From Ceratorhiza oryzae-sativae (lineage: Eukaryota; Basidiomycota; Agaricomycetes; Cantharellales; Ceratobasidiaceae), in the NCBI GenBank assembly GCA_030998015.1, contig JARWMV010000237.1, forward strand, positions 372,001-436,000: a stretch of 64,000 nt of DNA, written 5' to 3'. Within the stretch, counting starts at the first letter, position 1; the number at the start of each line of letters is the position of its first letter. Under the pieces are notes generated by a model that was given only the letters and a program-made list of their open reading frames with translations, did no database searches and was not told the origin of the DNA. This document shows, piece after piece, positions 25,838 through 37,400 of this stretch. The translations under genes and the position numbers were made by a program.

Positions 25838-26162
25838 ATGAACGAAGGGGGATCCCAACCCCAGCCGCCCGAGTCTCCTAGACGAACTGCTGGACTAAAG
25901 AGGACAATTGCTGATACCAAGCAACCACCAAACCAAACCTCTACGCCTGGCTCAACCCAAGCGAACAAGCCGTTGTGTCCAAGGGAGGGCGCCAGTACTC
26001 CTATACCCGATCCAAGCGATCTTTCCCCGAAAACTAGCAAAAAACCTAGAACGGGTGACACTCCTGACACCATGTCAAATCTGAGCAATGCCAACCCAAC
26101 CAATCCCACCCAGTCTGCGCCCCATGCGACTGGTGGTACCAACGTGCTCGATACCCCACTTT
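25838..26162 (+). pseudogene. LINE ORF1, 5' fragment
   Basis: The start codon at 25838 opens a Pro/Thr/Ser/Asn-rich N-terminus (about 108 codons) that is cut by the Ty3 insertion at the duplicated site acttt. The frame resumes in phase at 32766 when the element and one copy of its duplication are ignored. The start follows about 105 bp of LINE 5' UTR. Confidence 0.82.
26158..26162 (+). repeat. Ty3 element target-site duplication, left copy
   Basis: acttt flanks the 5' LTR and is repeated at 32761-32765 after the 3' LTR. Confidence 0.9.
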
Positions 26163-26539
26163 TGTCACGAACTGACACGCATATATCCACTCTACAATAT
26201 TTTCTCGATTTACTACATTTTATGAGATCATCTTCAAAACATACTTGCCTTTTATGGTATATCTGTATCATGTGACTCAGGGAACGTTCCGGACCGGTAA
26301 CCGAGATGTATTTCAACTCTGATGTGAAATTCCGCAGTTCCGCAGTCGCTTCTACTGCTTCTATCTCTTATCTGTCGTGACTCACTGTACAGACTTGTTT
26401 GTTATGATGTGGCTCGTACTGTGTATATAAACCAGGTCAAGTTTGCAGAGGACTCCTCAAGAACTTGACCTCTCGTCGAATACAAGTTCTTTCACTTTTC
26501 TTACTATTTTCCTCGTCGCCTGACTTGTCGTCGTCGACA
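26163..26539 (+). repeat. 5' LTR of the Ty3/gypsy element
   Basis: 377 bp, starting TGTCACG and ending TCGTCGACA. I count only two substitutions relative to the 3' LTR (near 26296 and 26443), so the insertion is recent. A TATA box (tatataa, 26424-26430) predicts transcription starting near 26458. Confidence 0.95.
26459..26471 (+). promoter_or_regulatory. Predicted self-primer at the 5' end of the transcript
   Basis: aagaacttgacct is the exact reverse complement of 26542-26554, just after the LTR. It begins about 29 bp after the TATA box, where transcription should start. This is the arrangement of Tf1-type self-priming, in which the 5' end of the RNA folds back onto the primer site. Confidence 0.6.
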
Positions 26540-27268
26540 TCAGGTCAAGTTCTTACAATCTGGCACAACCTTTTACAGAAGACCAGCGCTGCCGTCTGTG
26601 TGGGTGGTTCGGACACCTGTCGATCCACTGTTTCACCCTCAACTCGGTCGAAAGTATCCTTGAAGAAGCTGGGCACATCGATTTCAACCGAGTAGTAATC
26701 ATCAAAGTCCGCCCCCAGAAAGTCGGACGTGCTCAACAAGCTTTTGTCACTGAGCCAGGTGCCCCGGAGTGCAGAATTTGCCATCGGGCAAACGGAGCCA
26801 CCTTCCCAGCACGCTGCCCTTATTGTCCTAAGAAGGACAAATTCCTTTATTACTACACCATCCCCCGTAACCAGCTATAAGCTGGAGAACCTCGGCCAAC
26901 AACTTCTTCGTCACCTGCTAAACACTATCGAAAATTTCCAAGACAGGTACCGTTATTACCGGAATAAGTACGAAGAAACCCGTGAGAAACTTCACGAAGC
27001 CGAGGCCCGCTGCGCATACTTAACCGAGCGTTTGCGCGAACACCAGGAGGACTACCTATCCCTCCTCCAAGACCATCTCAGACTAGAAGCCATAGTCCGA
27101 GAAACAATTGAACCCCACGAGTACGCCTTCCCCGTCTTCTCAACGCCGTCAGACCTCCCTCACCCCACCTTTCTAAGTGGCACAAGCTCGCCAATTCAGG
27201 AAGAAGCACCCCTTCCGGCAACCCAAATCAATCCTTCCCAAGGAAGCTCTCCTTCGGGACCAAATTAA
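26524..27268 (+). pseudogene. Extra open frame between the 5' LTR and gag (two zinc motifs and a coiled coil)
   Basis: A frame open from 26524 to a stop at 26880 encodes a CCHC knuckle, C-x2-C-x4-H-x4-C (CRLCGWFGHLSIHC), and about 60 residues later a second Cys cluster (CRICHRANGATFPARCPYC). The next frame (26729-27268) encodes a charged, heptad-like helix (KLENLGQQLLRHLLNTI, then RNKYEETREKLHEAEARC) and a Pro/Ser-rich end. Removing one base from the CCCCC run at about 26870 joins the two without a stop, giving about 240 residues. No ATG is visible upstream of the first knuckle. Ty3 elements do not normally carry such a frame before gag, so it may be captured or lineage-specific. Function unknown. 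Confidence 0.55.
26540..26556 (+). other. Primer-binding site of the Ty3 element
   Basis: It lies immediately after the 5' LTR (caggtcaagttcttac). It does not end in the TGG expected for pairing with a tRNA 3' end, but 13 of its bases pair perfectly with the predicted 5' end of the element's own RNA. Confidence 0.6.
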
Positions 27269-27479
27269 ACTAAAGAGGGTGGAGTGTCCATATCGTTGCC
27301 AGGACACCAAAAGCTGGGACTTGGACGATACTTGGTTGAGGTTCGCAGGAATCGGGGACTTTGAAATTTATAGACTTGTGAGGGGAACGGAAGTCCTCTA
27401 TTATCAGAACAACTCTCAATTCCCTGTACTCCCTTACCGTCTCCGTCGCCTTTAAAAATCTATTCGAGTTCCTTCTGAA

Positions 27480-28868
27480 ATGGCATCGCCAACCCCTGCC
27501 CCAGCTTGGGCAAATATGTCTGATGGAGATAAGGTCATCTATATGCTTCGATCAATGGACGAACTGCGAGAGCGAACCAACAATCTCCAAAATGATATTG
27601 GGGACGTCGAACACAATAATAAAACCTATACAGATTCACTCGAGGCCAAACTCACCACGAATCAGACAAAAATAGACGCGGATGTGGCCGGACTAGCCAC
27701 CAATGTCAACAACCTAGTGGGAATGTTAGCCATTCTCCAAACTACTATCACGCGCGTTGAAGCGCAAATCAACACCTCCATGGGCGGCTCAGGCACTGCT
27801 CAAGTACTAGCTCCCACTGGTACAGTCCAATCACAACCAACAGCACCTACTCCCTCTGGAGGGTCGACCGCAAAGGTTAAGATGGCCGCCCCTCAAAAGT
27901 TTGATGGCACAAAACGGGAAGACGCCATCTCATTCAGAATTGCATGTGCCCGATACATCAATACAAACATGAGCGGCCACTCAGCTGACCAAGTGGTCGC
28001 CTTCATCACCTCTTACCTTGAAGGGTCAGCAGCCGAATGGGTTAATTCGTATGAAGAATTCGAAATTCTAAACCCTGGAACTGTGATTTTTTGGCTTCAC
28101 GATGCCAATTTATTCTGGCAAGAATTTACTACCCGTTATGGGGACCTGAACCGTACCGAAAATAACCGTGATAAGTGGCGGAAGTTAAAACAATCCAAGA
28201 CGGTTCAAGATTACCTCACCCTATTCAACCTATATTCCACAGGCCTCAACTACAACGATGCCGCCATGCGTGATCAATTTTATGACGGTCTGTCATCAGA
28301 CGTAACAGATAGCATGGTGGCCCAAAACTATGACCCCCGCACCAAAACCTTTGCCCAACTCACCCAGCGAGCCTTGGAAATTGACTGCCACCTCATCTCA
28401 TTCGGTAGCAAACGAACGTCTCATGGGAGTAACAAGCCCAGCAGCAATGCCTCGTCCAGCAGGCCAACCAATAACCCCCAAAGCACTCCCCAAAAGGAGA
28501 AATTCAAAAGTGGGGAACGGATATATAAGATTAGGGATGGGAGAGCTGTAAAAGGCCAGATTGTGGCCATTGGGCCCAATGCGAAGGGTTTCACAGTCCC
28601 AACTGTCTGCTATGATGGCAGCAATGCCAATGTACAAGAATCCTTCAAAGACATAAAGAAGGATAATCACCCACCGGCGGCCCCCAAGGCAAAGGACCCA
28701 GACGCAATGGATCTGGATAGTGCAGGAAAAGGGAAAGGGACGAACACCTGCTATAACTGTGGAGGACGGGGCCATATCGCTGCCAAATGCCCCTCGGCCA
28801 AAATGTCAGGATACGAGGCTGTGGTTGAGGATGTAGAAACAACCGACGATGAGTCGGTAAAAGAATGA
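27480..28868 (+). CDS. gag: Ty3/gypsy Gag polyprotein
   Basis: 462 residues. The N-terminus is helical and Asn/Thr-rich, followed by a retrotransposon Gag domain (about residues 140-300; WRKLKQSKTVQDYLTLFNLY, AMRDQFYDGL) and one CCHC knuckle, C-x2-C-x4-H-x4-C (CYNCGGRGHIAAKC, about 424-437). It forms the virus-like particle and binds the RNA in this family. The stop codon overlaps the next start codon as ATGA at 28865-28868, suggesting stop-restart coupling to pol. Confidence 0.93.
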   Translation: MASPTPAPAWANMSDGDKVIYMLRSMDELRERTNNLQNDIGDVEHNNKTYTDSLEAKLTTNQTKIDADVAGLATNVNNLVGMLAILQTTITRVEAQINTSMGGSGTAQVLAPTGTVQSQPTAPTPSGGSTAKVKMAAPQKFDGTKREDAISFRIACARYINTNMSGHSADQVVAFITSYLEGSAAEWVNSYEEFEILNPGTVIFWLHDANLFWQEFTTRYGDLNRTENNRDKWRKLKQSKTVQDYLTLFNLYSTGLNYNDAAMRDQFYDGLSSDVTDSMVAQNYDPRTKTFAQLTQRALEIDCHLISFGSKRTSHGSNKPSSNASSSRPTNNPQSTPQKEKFKSGERIYKIRDGRAVKGQIVAIGPNAKGFTVPTVCYDGSNANVQESFKDIKKDNHPPAAPKAKDPDAMDLDSAGKGKGTNTCYNCGGRGHIAAKCPSAKMSGYEAVVEDVETTDDESVKE

Positions 28869-31800
28869 GCTCAAACCGTGCCAGGGGGGCGGTCTTGGGC
28901 GCTATGTTACAAAATGCGCATAATGAAAATAAAAAAATGGAAATGGAATGTATGTCGTTAGGAAACCAATCACAACTACAGTTTTTCTTTCACGCATTCC
29001 CTCTGCGCATAACCCCCGAACGAAAGTCTGCATATAACATGAAAAAATTCAACGGATGGGCCATGATTGACTCAGGGGCCACATCAGTATTCATACATGA
29101 AGATTTGGTTAAACAATACCGTATTCCTACCGTCGCCCTAAAAACACCCAAGAAACTGAGGGTAATCGATGGAAGGGAGATAGACTCTGGGTCTGTGACC
29201 CATTACTGCACCTTTGAGTTGTGCATTCAAGAGCACCGAGAAATCCTCAGTGCTATGTTGTGAACGTTGGCAAAAATGATCTAGTCCTGGGCATGTCATG
29301 GCTCAAATTCCATAACCCCAACATCGATTGGGATGGAAAAGACATGAAGTTTGACTCGCCAATATGCCTGAAGCATTGCATCACAAAACCCTTGCACGTG
29401 CGTGCAAATGAACCTAAGGAGCTTCAGCTGGACTCCCTAGACTCCCTCCCAACAAAATATAAAGAATTCCAGAAAATATTCGCTGAAGAAGACGACGTCC
29501 AACCACTACCGCCCCATAGAAAGTGGGATATGGAAATAGATTTAAAACCAGATGCCAAGCCAAGGCATGGCCCCATATATAGCGTGGGCGTCAAGGAAGA
29601 TGCAGAACTACGCAAAACCTTGGATCGCCAACTGAAAGCAGGGCATATCAGACCCTCAAGGTCACCAATGGCGTCTCCAGTCATATTCGTCAAAAAGAAG
29701 AATGGGAAGCTGCGCATGTGCATCGACTACCGGCGGCTAAACGAAATGACTGTCTCCAATGTGTACCCGCTCCCGCGCATCAATGATATTGTGGAAACCT
29801 TGCGTGGGGCAAAGATATTCACCAAGTTTGACCTAAAGTGGGGCTTCAACCTCATACGAATTCGGGAAGGAGACGAATGGAAGGCTGCTTTCAAGACCAA
29901 ATACGGGCTGTATGAGCCCCTAGTCATGCAATTTGGTCAAAAGAATGCACCAGGAACCTTCATGGCCATGATCCGAGAAGAATTCCAGGACATCGAAGGC
30001 ATTTACGTTGTAATTTACATGGACGACATATTAGTATATTTTCAAAGAACCAGGAAGAACACGATGAACATGTCAGAGAAGTCCTGCGCTGGCTTCAAAA
30101 GGCTGGTCTATACTGCGCCCTGGAGAAATGCGTTTTTGATGTCACTGAAGTGGACTACCTGGGAATAGTAGTAACTCCCCAAGGAATTAAAGTAGACCCG
30201 GCCAAGGTCGAAAAGGCTGTTGAATGGCCAACCCCTACAAACCCAACCAAAGTCCTGGAAGGGTTGGGGTTTGCAAACTGGTTAAGGCACTTTATAAAAG
30301 ACTTCTCAAAAATCACAAAATGTCTCTACGAACTTGTCAAGAAGGACACAAAGTGGGAATGGACAGAAGAAAGGGATCAGGCATGGAATTTGCTAAAGCA
30401 GAAATTGAAAGAAGCACCTCTCCTAATTCAGCCAGAACCCAGCAAACCATTTATCTTAGAAACAGACGCCTCAGGCTACGCCACAGGTGCTGTTTTATTG
30501 CAATATGGAGAAGACGGAATGCTTCACCCAATCTCCTACTATTCCAAAGCAATGGTCCCAGCAGAAAGAAACTATGATATCTACAACAAAGAAATGCTGG
30601 CGATTATAAAAGCCCTCAAACACTGGCGTCACCTACTAGAAGGGGCTGAACACCCGGTAAACATTGTTTGTGACCACAAGAATCTGGAATATTGGAAGAC
30701 AAACCGGCCACTGAATGGCCGAGTCACACGATGGCATGAGTTCCTGTCCAGGTTTGAATTCAAGATTCTATACATCGAGGGGGCAAAGAATGGCCGGGCA
30801 GACATACTCTCTAGGCTGTCAAGGCACATCCCTAAAGAGGGGGGTGAGAGCCAAGCTCTGCTGGCACAAAACCAATTTTTGGAATTAAAATCTCTGCAGC
30901 TACAAGCAATCACACCAGACCATGACCTGGAACAACTCATTAGGGATGCTATCCCAGGGGACGGACACCTGTCAAAGGTGCTAAAAGCCCTAGATGACAA
31001 TGAAAAAGTCAAAAACTGGGAATGGGATGAAGGACTTTTACGATACAAGGGCAGAATCTATGTCCCAAACAACAAAGAACTTCGCAAGCTGATCATTGAA
31101 AGCCGTCACGACAACCCAGCTGCAGGACACCCAGGACAATTCAGAACATACGAATTGTTAAACCGCAAATATACATGGTCATCAATGAAAAAGTCGGTCA
31201 ACGAATATGTCACACATTGCGAATCATGTATTAGGAATAAGCACAGCAACCAGGTTCCCCCAGGGCTCCTAAACCCAATACCAGCACCAGAAAAACCTTG
31301 GGAGGAAATTACTTATGATCTGATCACCGGGCTACCCCTGTCAGAGGGGTTTGACGCCATATTTACAGTTGTCGACCGCCTGACAAAAATGGTCCACTTT
31401 ATTCCATGTCAATCGGAAGCCAGTGCTATGGATTGCGCCAACTTGTTCCTAACATACGTATGGAAACTTCATGGGCTACCACGGAAAACAATCTCAGATC
31501 GCGGCCCCAACTTTGCATCCAAGTTCCTAAGGCACCTGTATAAACGGCTAGACATAAAACCCTCCTACTCTACAGCATATCACCCACAAACGGACGGCCA
31601 GTCAGAAAGGGCCAACCAAGTAGTAGAAGGGTACCTGAGACACTACGTATCAGATCGGCAGGATGACTGGGTTTCACTCTTACCCTTGGCTGAATTTGCC
31701 TACAACAATGGTGTCAATGCCTCAACCGGCAAATCACCATTTTTTGCAAACTATGGTTTCCACCCAAGGCTGGCAGTTGGGGACAAGGAGGGACAAGAAT

Positions 31801-32396
31801 TCCCCCTAGCCAACAACCATGCAGAATGGCTCCAAAAGGGCCATGACGAACTTAGGGCAGCCCTGGAAATAGCAAACCAGAGGATCAAGGAATACTATGA
31901 CCAGAAGCATCGGGCTCCTGAAGCTATTAAGGTTGGAGACAGAGTCTGGCTTGATACCAAAAACATACGGACACAGCAGGCCTCCAGGAAACTGGCCCAC
32001 AAAAGAGTTGGACCATTCAGGGTGGTAGCACAACATGGCACACATGCCTACAAACTGGACCTACCAATAACCATGAAAATACACCCAGTATTTCATGTCT
32101 CACTCCTGACCAAATATAAAGACGACCCCTATGGCCGTCAGGTTCCCCCACCACCACCTGTGGTAACTCCTGAAGGGGAAGAAGAGTTCGAAGTGGAACA
32201 GATCATAAAGTCACGATACAACAAAAGATCTAACGTCTTCGAATACTATGTCAAGTGGCTTGGCTATGACGAGCGACAATGGTTAACCTATGACGACCTG
32301 GTGAACGCACCAGAACTCATTGCTGACTATGTCAAATCACACCCAAAGGCACCCCAGGACCCCCGTGCCTTGAAGGGGGGAAGTGTCACGAACTGA
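28865..32396 (+). pseudogene. pol: Ty3/gypsy Pol polyprotein with two frameshifts
   Basis: Three frames make up one Pol: 28865 to about 29246, about 29246 to 30040, and about 30040 to 32396. Domains in order: protease (active site IDSGAT), reverse transcriptase (KKKNGKLRMCIDYRRLNEMT, FTKFDLKWGFN, IYMDDILVY), RNase H (LETDASGYATGAVL, VCDHKNLEYW), integrase (zinc HHCC with HCESC; DDE core TYDLITGLP, ISDRGPNFASKF, YHPQTDGQSERANQ), and a chromodomain near 32185-32310 (EVEQIIKSRYN, YYVKWLGYDERQWLTYDDL). Each frameshift is explained by one missing base, in a C-run (about 29246) and a T-run (about 30040). All catalytic motifs I can see are intact, so the copy is either newly dead or mis-sequenced at two points. 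Confidence 0.9.
32372..32383 (+). other. Polypurine tract
   Basis: gaaggggggaag directly abuts the TGTCACG start of the 3' LTR, where plus-strand DNA synthesis would be primed. Confidence 0.85.
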
Positions 32397-32760
32397 CACG
32401 CATATATCCACTCTACAATATTTTCTCGATTTACTACATTTTATGAGATCATCTTCAAAACATACTTGCCTTTTATGGTATATCTGTATCATGTGACTCA
32501 GGGAACGTTCCGGACCAGTAACCGAGATGTATTTCAACTCTGATGTGAAATTCCGCAGTTCCGCAGTCGCTTCTACTGCTTCTATCTCTTATCTGTCGTG
32601 ACTCACTGTACAGACTTGTTTGTTATGATGTGGCTCGTACTGTGTATATAAACCAGGTCAAGTTCGCAGAGGACTCCTCAAGAACTTGACCTCTCGTCGA
32701 ATACAAGTTCTTTCACTTTTCTTACTATTTTCCTCGTCGCCTGACTTGTCGTCGTCGACA
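32384..32760 (+). repeat. 3' LTR of the Ty3/gypsy element
   Basis: 377 bp, same ends as the 5' LTR and two substitutions from it. Confidence 0.95.
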
Positions 32761-32765
32761 ACTTT
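32761..32765 (+). repeat. Ty3 element target-site duplication, right copy
   Basis: acttt, identical to 26158-26162; LINE ORF1 sequence resumes here. Confidence 0.9.
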
Positions 32766-34405
32766 CTTCTTCTGGCTCTGCCCCAACTCTGGACGCATCC
32801 AACACCCTTTTCAATTTTTCTTCTTCTTTTCTTTCTCAAACCCCACTTAACGCTATCCAAACCGCTCTTGGTACTCTTGAATCTCTATCTACCAACCCCA
32901 ATAACCGTATTCTCTTCACTATACCTGATATAAAAAACTGACTCGAAAAAATCACAAAAAATACGTACAACACCAATGTTACGTACGAACCAAACAACCT
33001 CACCCAAGCCATCTCGGCTATGGAGGACCACCTCGTAAGCATGATACAATCTAAAATCTCCACTCTCGAAAGTGCATATCACCATGATAAAACTTCCACT
33101 AACAATACAAACACCAATCCCGAACAAGTCAACCCCAATCCCACTACCAAATCTGCAAACCCAATCCCTTTTAAACCCATACGAGCCAACCCAAACCCAA
33201 GCAACCCCAAAACAACACCCAAACCTCCGGCGCGCCCAACATCAGCCGGTCACCCCTCAAGGATCATTGCCACCGTAGACAAAAAGTTAGACTTAAACAA
33301 AAAGTTTGGAAACGACATCATCGAAAAAGTAAACTCGGCTTTACATGACTTGACAAACGACCACAATTTAAGTATAACTGGTATGACGCCATCCGCGCGT
33401 GGTAACCTCATCCTGTATGCCCGACAAACCACTACCGGAGAAGCGCTAGCCCCATTAATCCACAAAATCAACAAAGTCTTCAATCAAGAAGGCTTCACAG
33501 TCACGAAAGCAGAACCAGATGCTTGCTGGGTAACTATCCAAATTGACGGAGTCCCAACCCGCCCAGGCGCAGGTGGTAGTATTGATACTGTATTCTGTAC
33601 TGAAGTCATTGAAGAACTCAAATTCTCCTTCCCACTACTAGAGAAATCATGGAACGAAATCAAAAAATCGAAATGGTTATGCTCCCCGACACAGCTCCAA
33701 TCTTTAGAACGAAAACATGCTTCAATGATCATCACGTTTACTAACGAATCCATGGCCAAGCCAATTCTCGACATTGGCGAAGCTTTCATTTACGGTGAAA
33801 AGATCAAATTCCGTCGACACACTGAAGGCACATCTCCCCTACAGTGCACGAATTGCTGGGGTCTCAACCACCTAGCCAACCGCTGCAAGAACCTGATTAG
33901 ATGTGGTAAATGCGCCGGACCACACCATACTAACAACCACAAAAACTGCTCCGAGTGTGAACTAGACGCAAACTCCCTATGCGTCCACGACAAGAAAAAT
34001 CGCAAATGCGCCTTATGTGGATCTTCAGATCACCCAGCCACATTCAAAGGTTGCCCCGAACGCACACGCGCCAAACTTGGCTCCAAAGTCCTCCAGAAAC
34101 CATCGGCCACCAATCCGAAACCTCAAACATTGCTCAGACAACCCAACCCCTCCGACATAGCCATTACACAGGCCAAACCGAACAACAACCAAGTCAAGAA
34201 GCTCATTAATGAAATTTACACAAAACTTCCGCACCTCACCACCCAAGTCATCCGCAAGAAACTCAAGACCCACAATTACAACATGGAGAAGACACTCAAA
34301 GACTTGTCCATTGACGAGCCCACATTTGAGACCCCCGCCCAAGAAACCCCCAACAACGGCACGACTGAGCCTACGCCTGAAGCTATTATGGACACCTCGC
34401 GATGA
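32766..34405 (+). pseudogene. LINE ORF1, 3' part (Gag-like, three zinc knuckles)
   Basis: It continues the frame of 25838-26162 after the nested element. One in-frame TGA at 32939-32941 breaks it; the following open part (33020-34405, 461 codons) is uninterrupted. It has Asn/Pro/Thr-rich linkers, a central folded region (TGMTPSARGNLILYARQTT, CWVTIQIDGVPTRPG) and three Cys/His knuckles (CTNCWGLNHLANRC, CGKCAGPHHTNNHKNC, CALCGSSDHPATFKGC). ORF1 proteins of this group bind the LINE RNA. Its stop overlaps the ORF2 start as ATGA (34402-34405). Confidence 0.87.
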
Positions 34406-37400
34406 ATACAAAACCGATAAGTTTCTTATGCCTAAATACACATAAATCAAACTCGATCATGCACACCTTACTGAATACATGCTCCAAAGCCACAGGTAAC
34501 AACAAACCGTACATCATCCTAATTCAAGAACCTTGGTGGGGCGACATAGCAGGCGGTAATCGCGGCTCTGTCTCCTACCGTGGTTGGAATACCATCATAC
34601 CCAAACCCGTAATAGCTAACAACCAAATCCCTAGAGTTTTAGTATACCACCGCACCCGCGCAGATGTCACCATCACACTTCGATCCGACATCGCTCAAGA
34701 CCTTGACTGCATGTATCTCGAAATCTCACAACCCGGCTTCAACCCAATCTTAATTGCCAACATCTACAATCAAAAATCACCCACCAACGACGCCTCCTGG
34801 ACATTTGACCGCATGAAGAACCACAGACTTCCCATTGGCCCGACAATCCTATGCGGAGACTGGAACGCCCATCACTTCCTATGGGAACCGGACAGACCCG
34901 ATTCGCAAAACCCGAATCGTCGCGACATCGAAATAGTCGAATGGTTACACGAACATGACTATTCATTAAATAACACACCAGGTATACCAACCCACACAGC
35001 AACAGTAAGGACGGCGGACGGAGTCAGAACCTCGCTCACCACCATAGACCTGACATTCAGCAACCTCCACGCTAACGCACTAGACCTAGTCAAGAACTTT
35101 TACATTGACGAAGACGTCTCCGGATCATCTGACCACTTTGCCCAACGATTTCATATTGATCAAGGCCGCATCCCTATCGAAAACCTCATCCCAGAACGCT
35201 ACAACTGGGGAGGAGCAGACCTCGACGGATATTGCCGAAAAGTAGCCTCACGCCTAGCCCAATCAGCCGAGTTTTTTACAACCCTCAGACTCAACCAAAA
35301 CCCTACCACAGCTGAAATCGACAACTGTGCAGAAATCCTAGAGCGAGCCTTCGTCGAAACTGCCGAAGAGACCGTACCAAAATATCGACCTAGCGCCCAC
35401 GCAAAAGAATGGTGGTCAGATGCCCTCACCCAACTTGTGAATGAAGTTGTTGACGCTGCTAAACTAACCCGCGACCACACCATTACTGACCCTAATATCT
35501 TATCAATTCTCATCACAGAACACAAACGACGCAAAAACCACTTGAGACGAGAACAGAAGAAGGCCAAAAAAGAATGGATCGAAATGATAACGAGCGAAGC
35601 CACACACAGGAATATATGGCATATAAACAAATGGTGCACAGGCTCGCGTACTTACCCATCTCCTCCCATGTCACGAGGTCCGGGTCAAACTCCTGCGATC
35701 AAACATAAAGACAAGTGCAACGTACTCAGGGAAGGATTATTTCCTCCCCCTCCAGAACTACCCAACGTACCCGAACCAGACTTAATCACGCCCATACCAA
35801 ACGAACACGAGTGGCCTCCGCTAAAATACCACGAACTCAAGAAAGCCATCTTCTCAAGCAGATCGACCTCAGCTCCCGGCCCAGACGGCATCCCATTCCT
35901 CATTCTCAAACTTGCCTGGGGATCGGCAGCAACGGAAATGTTCGCAGTCGCCCAGGCATGCGTCAAAGTTGGATATCACCCTCGAATCTATCGCTCGTCA
36001 ATCTCAGTCGCCCTTGCTAAACCAGGTAAACCCGACTACTCAATTCCCAAAGCTTACAGGTTCATTCAACTACTTCGGACCTTTGGGAAAGCTATTGAAA
36101 AAGTCATCGCCGCGAGACTAACGCATCTCTGCCTCAAACACGACATCATCCCGAAGTCCCAATTTGGAAGCATGACATCCAGATCAACCACCGACGCAGC
36201 ACTAATCGTCAAACACGACATCCAAAACGCCGCCGACCAAGGTCTTGTATCCAGCTCCTTGAGCTTTGACATCAAAGGCTTCTTTGATAATATCTCACAC
36301 AAAGTTCTACTTAACACTATGCGAGATTTCAGACTCCCCCTCCCCCTCATCAAATGGACAGATCGTTTCCTTTCCGACAGACAAACGGCCGTCTTGCTCG
36401 ACGGCATCAAAGATGAAATGAAACCCATCAAAACGGGAGTCCCTCAAGGCTCCTCAGTCTCTCCTCCTTTATCTGGCATACTCACCGCACCGCTTATAAA
36501 GGACTTCGAATCTAAAGCCAAGACTGACAACGATGAAAGATATGCAAATCGTAACTACAAATCCATCCCATCCCCGTGCCTCCTCATCATTTACGTAGAC
36601 GACGGTTTCCTACTAACCTCTTCCAAGTCCCACGCCACAAACTCACTCACTCTAGCCCAAGCTTACACACAGTGCGACAACTGGGGCGCCAGCGTCGGAA
36701 TCGCATTCGACGAAGGCGACAAACGAGAACTAATCCATTACACTTACAGAAAACGCACCCCATTCGAATCGCTGCCCTCTATCATCCTCACAAACAGAGA
36801 CGGAACCCAAGCCACAGTACTCCCGCAAGAGACCATCCGTTGGTTAGGAGTCTTCTTCGACCGGCACCTCAACTTCAAAAGCCACGTTAATCGACTCGCC
36901 TGTAAAGCCAATACAGCTCTACAGGGCCTCAAGCTACTCGCGAATTCAGTCAGAGGTATGAGACAACATAACCTACGCATCTTATACATGGCATGCTGTA
37001 GATCGATACTCACATACGCCTCACCGGTGTGGTGGAACAACTCCAAACCGCTTATACGCCCCCTCATACTAACACAAAACAAAGCCCTCAGATGGATTAG
37101 CGGTGCATTCAGAACCACCCCCGTCAGAGCCCTCGAAATCATTACCTCGATCCCTCCGTTGCAATTGACCCTCGATCAAATCAACCGACAAACCTCTATT
37201 CGATTCAGCAAACTTCCCGAAAATCATCTCATCTTACATCGACTCGACGCCGGTTGGCTACCAAACGAAATCGAAAGAGTCAGCCCCCCAAACAAAATCC
37301 GACAACTAGTCCTGGACGCATACAGAAACCCAGCAGCCCCACAAAGAGACTACACAACACTATACGAACTGGCGAAGTTCAACAATCCACTGAACGAACG

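Larger units (their letters stand above)
26163..32760 (+). mobile_element. Chromodomain Ty3/gypsy LTR retrotransposon (chromovirus)
   Basis: 6598 bp with 377-bp LTRs, a perfect 5-bp duplication (acttt), a self-complementary primer site, a polypurine tract, an extra reading frame before gag, then gag and pol in the order protease, reverse transcriptase, RNase H, integrase, chromodomain. Integrase after RNase H and a C-terminal chromodomain define a chromovirus. It inserted into ORF1 of the LINE and is therefore younger than it. Three single-base frameshifts (about 26870, 29246 and 30040), all in short homopolymers, interrupt otherwise continuous frames. Confidence 0.95.

Noticed and set aside
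29246..30050. Programmed ribosomal frameshifting in pol
   Set aside because: Both shifts fall inside protease or reverse transcriptase domains rather than between them, and each is explained by one lost homopolymer base.
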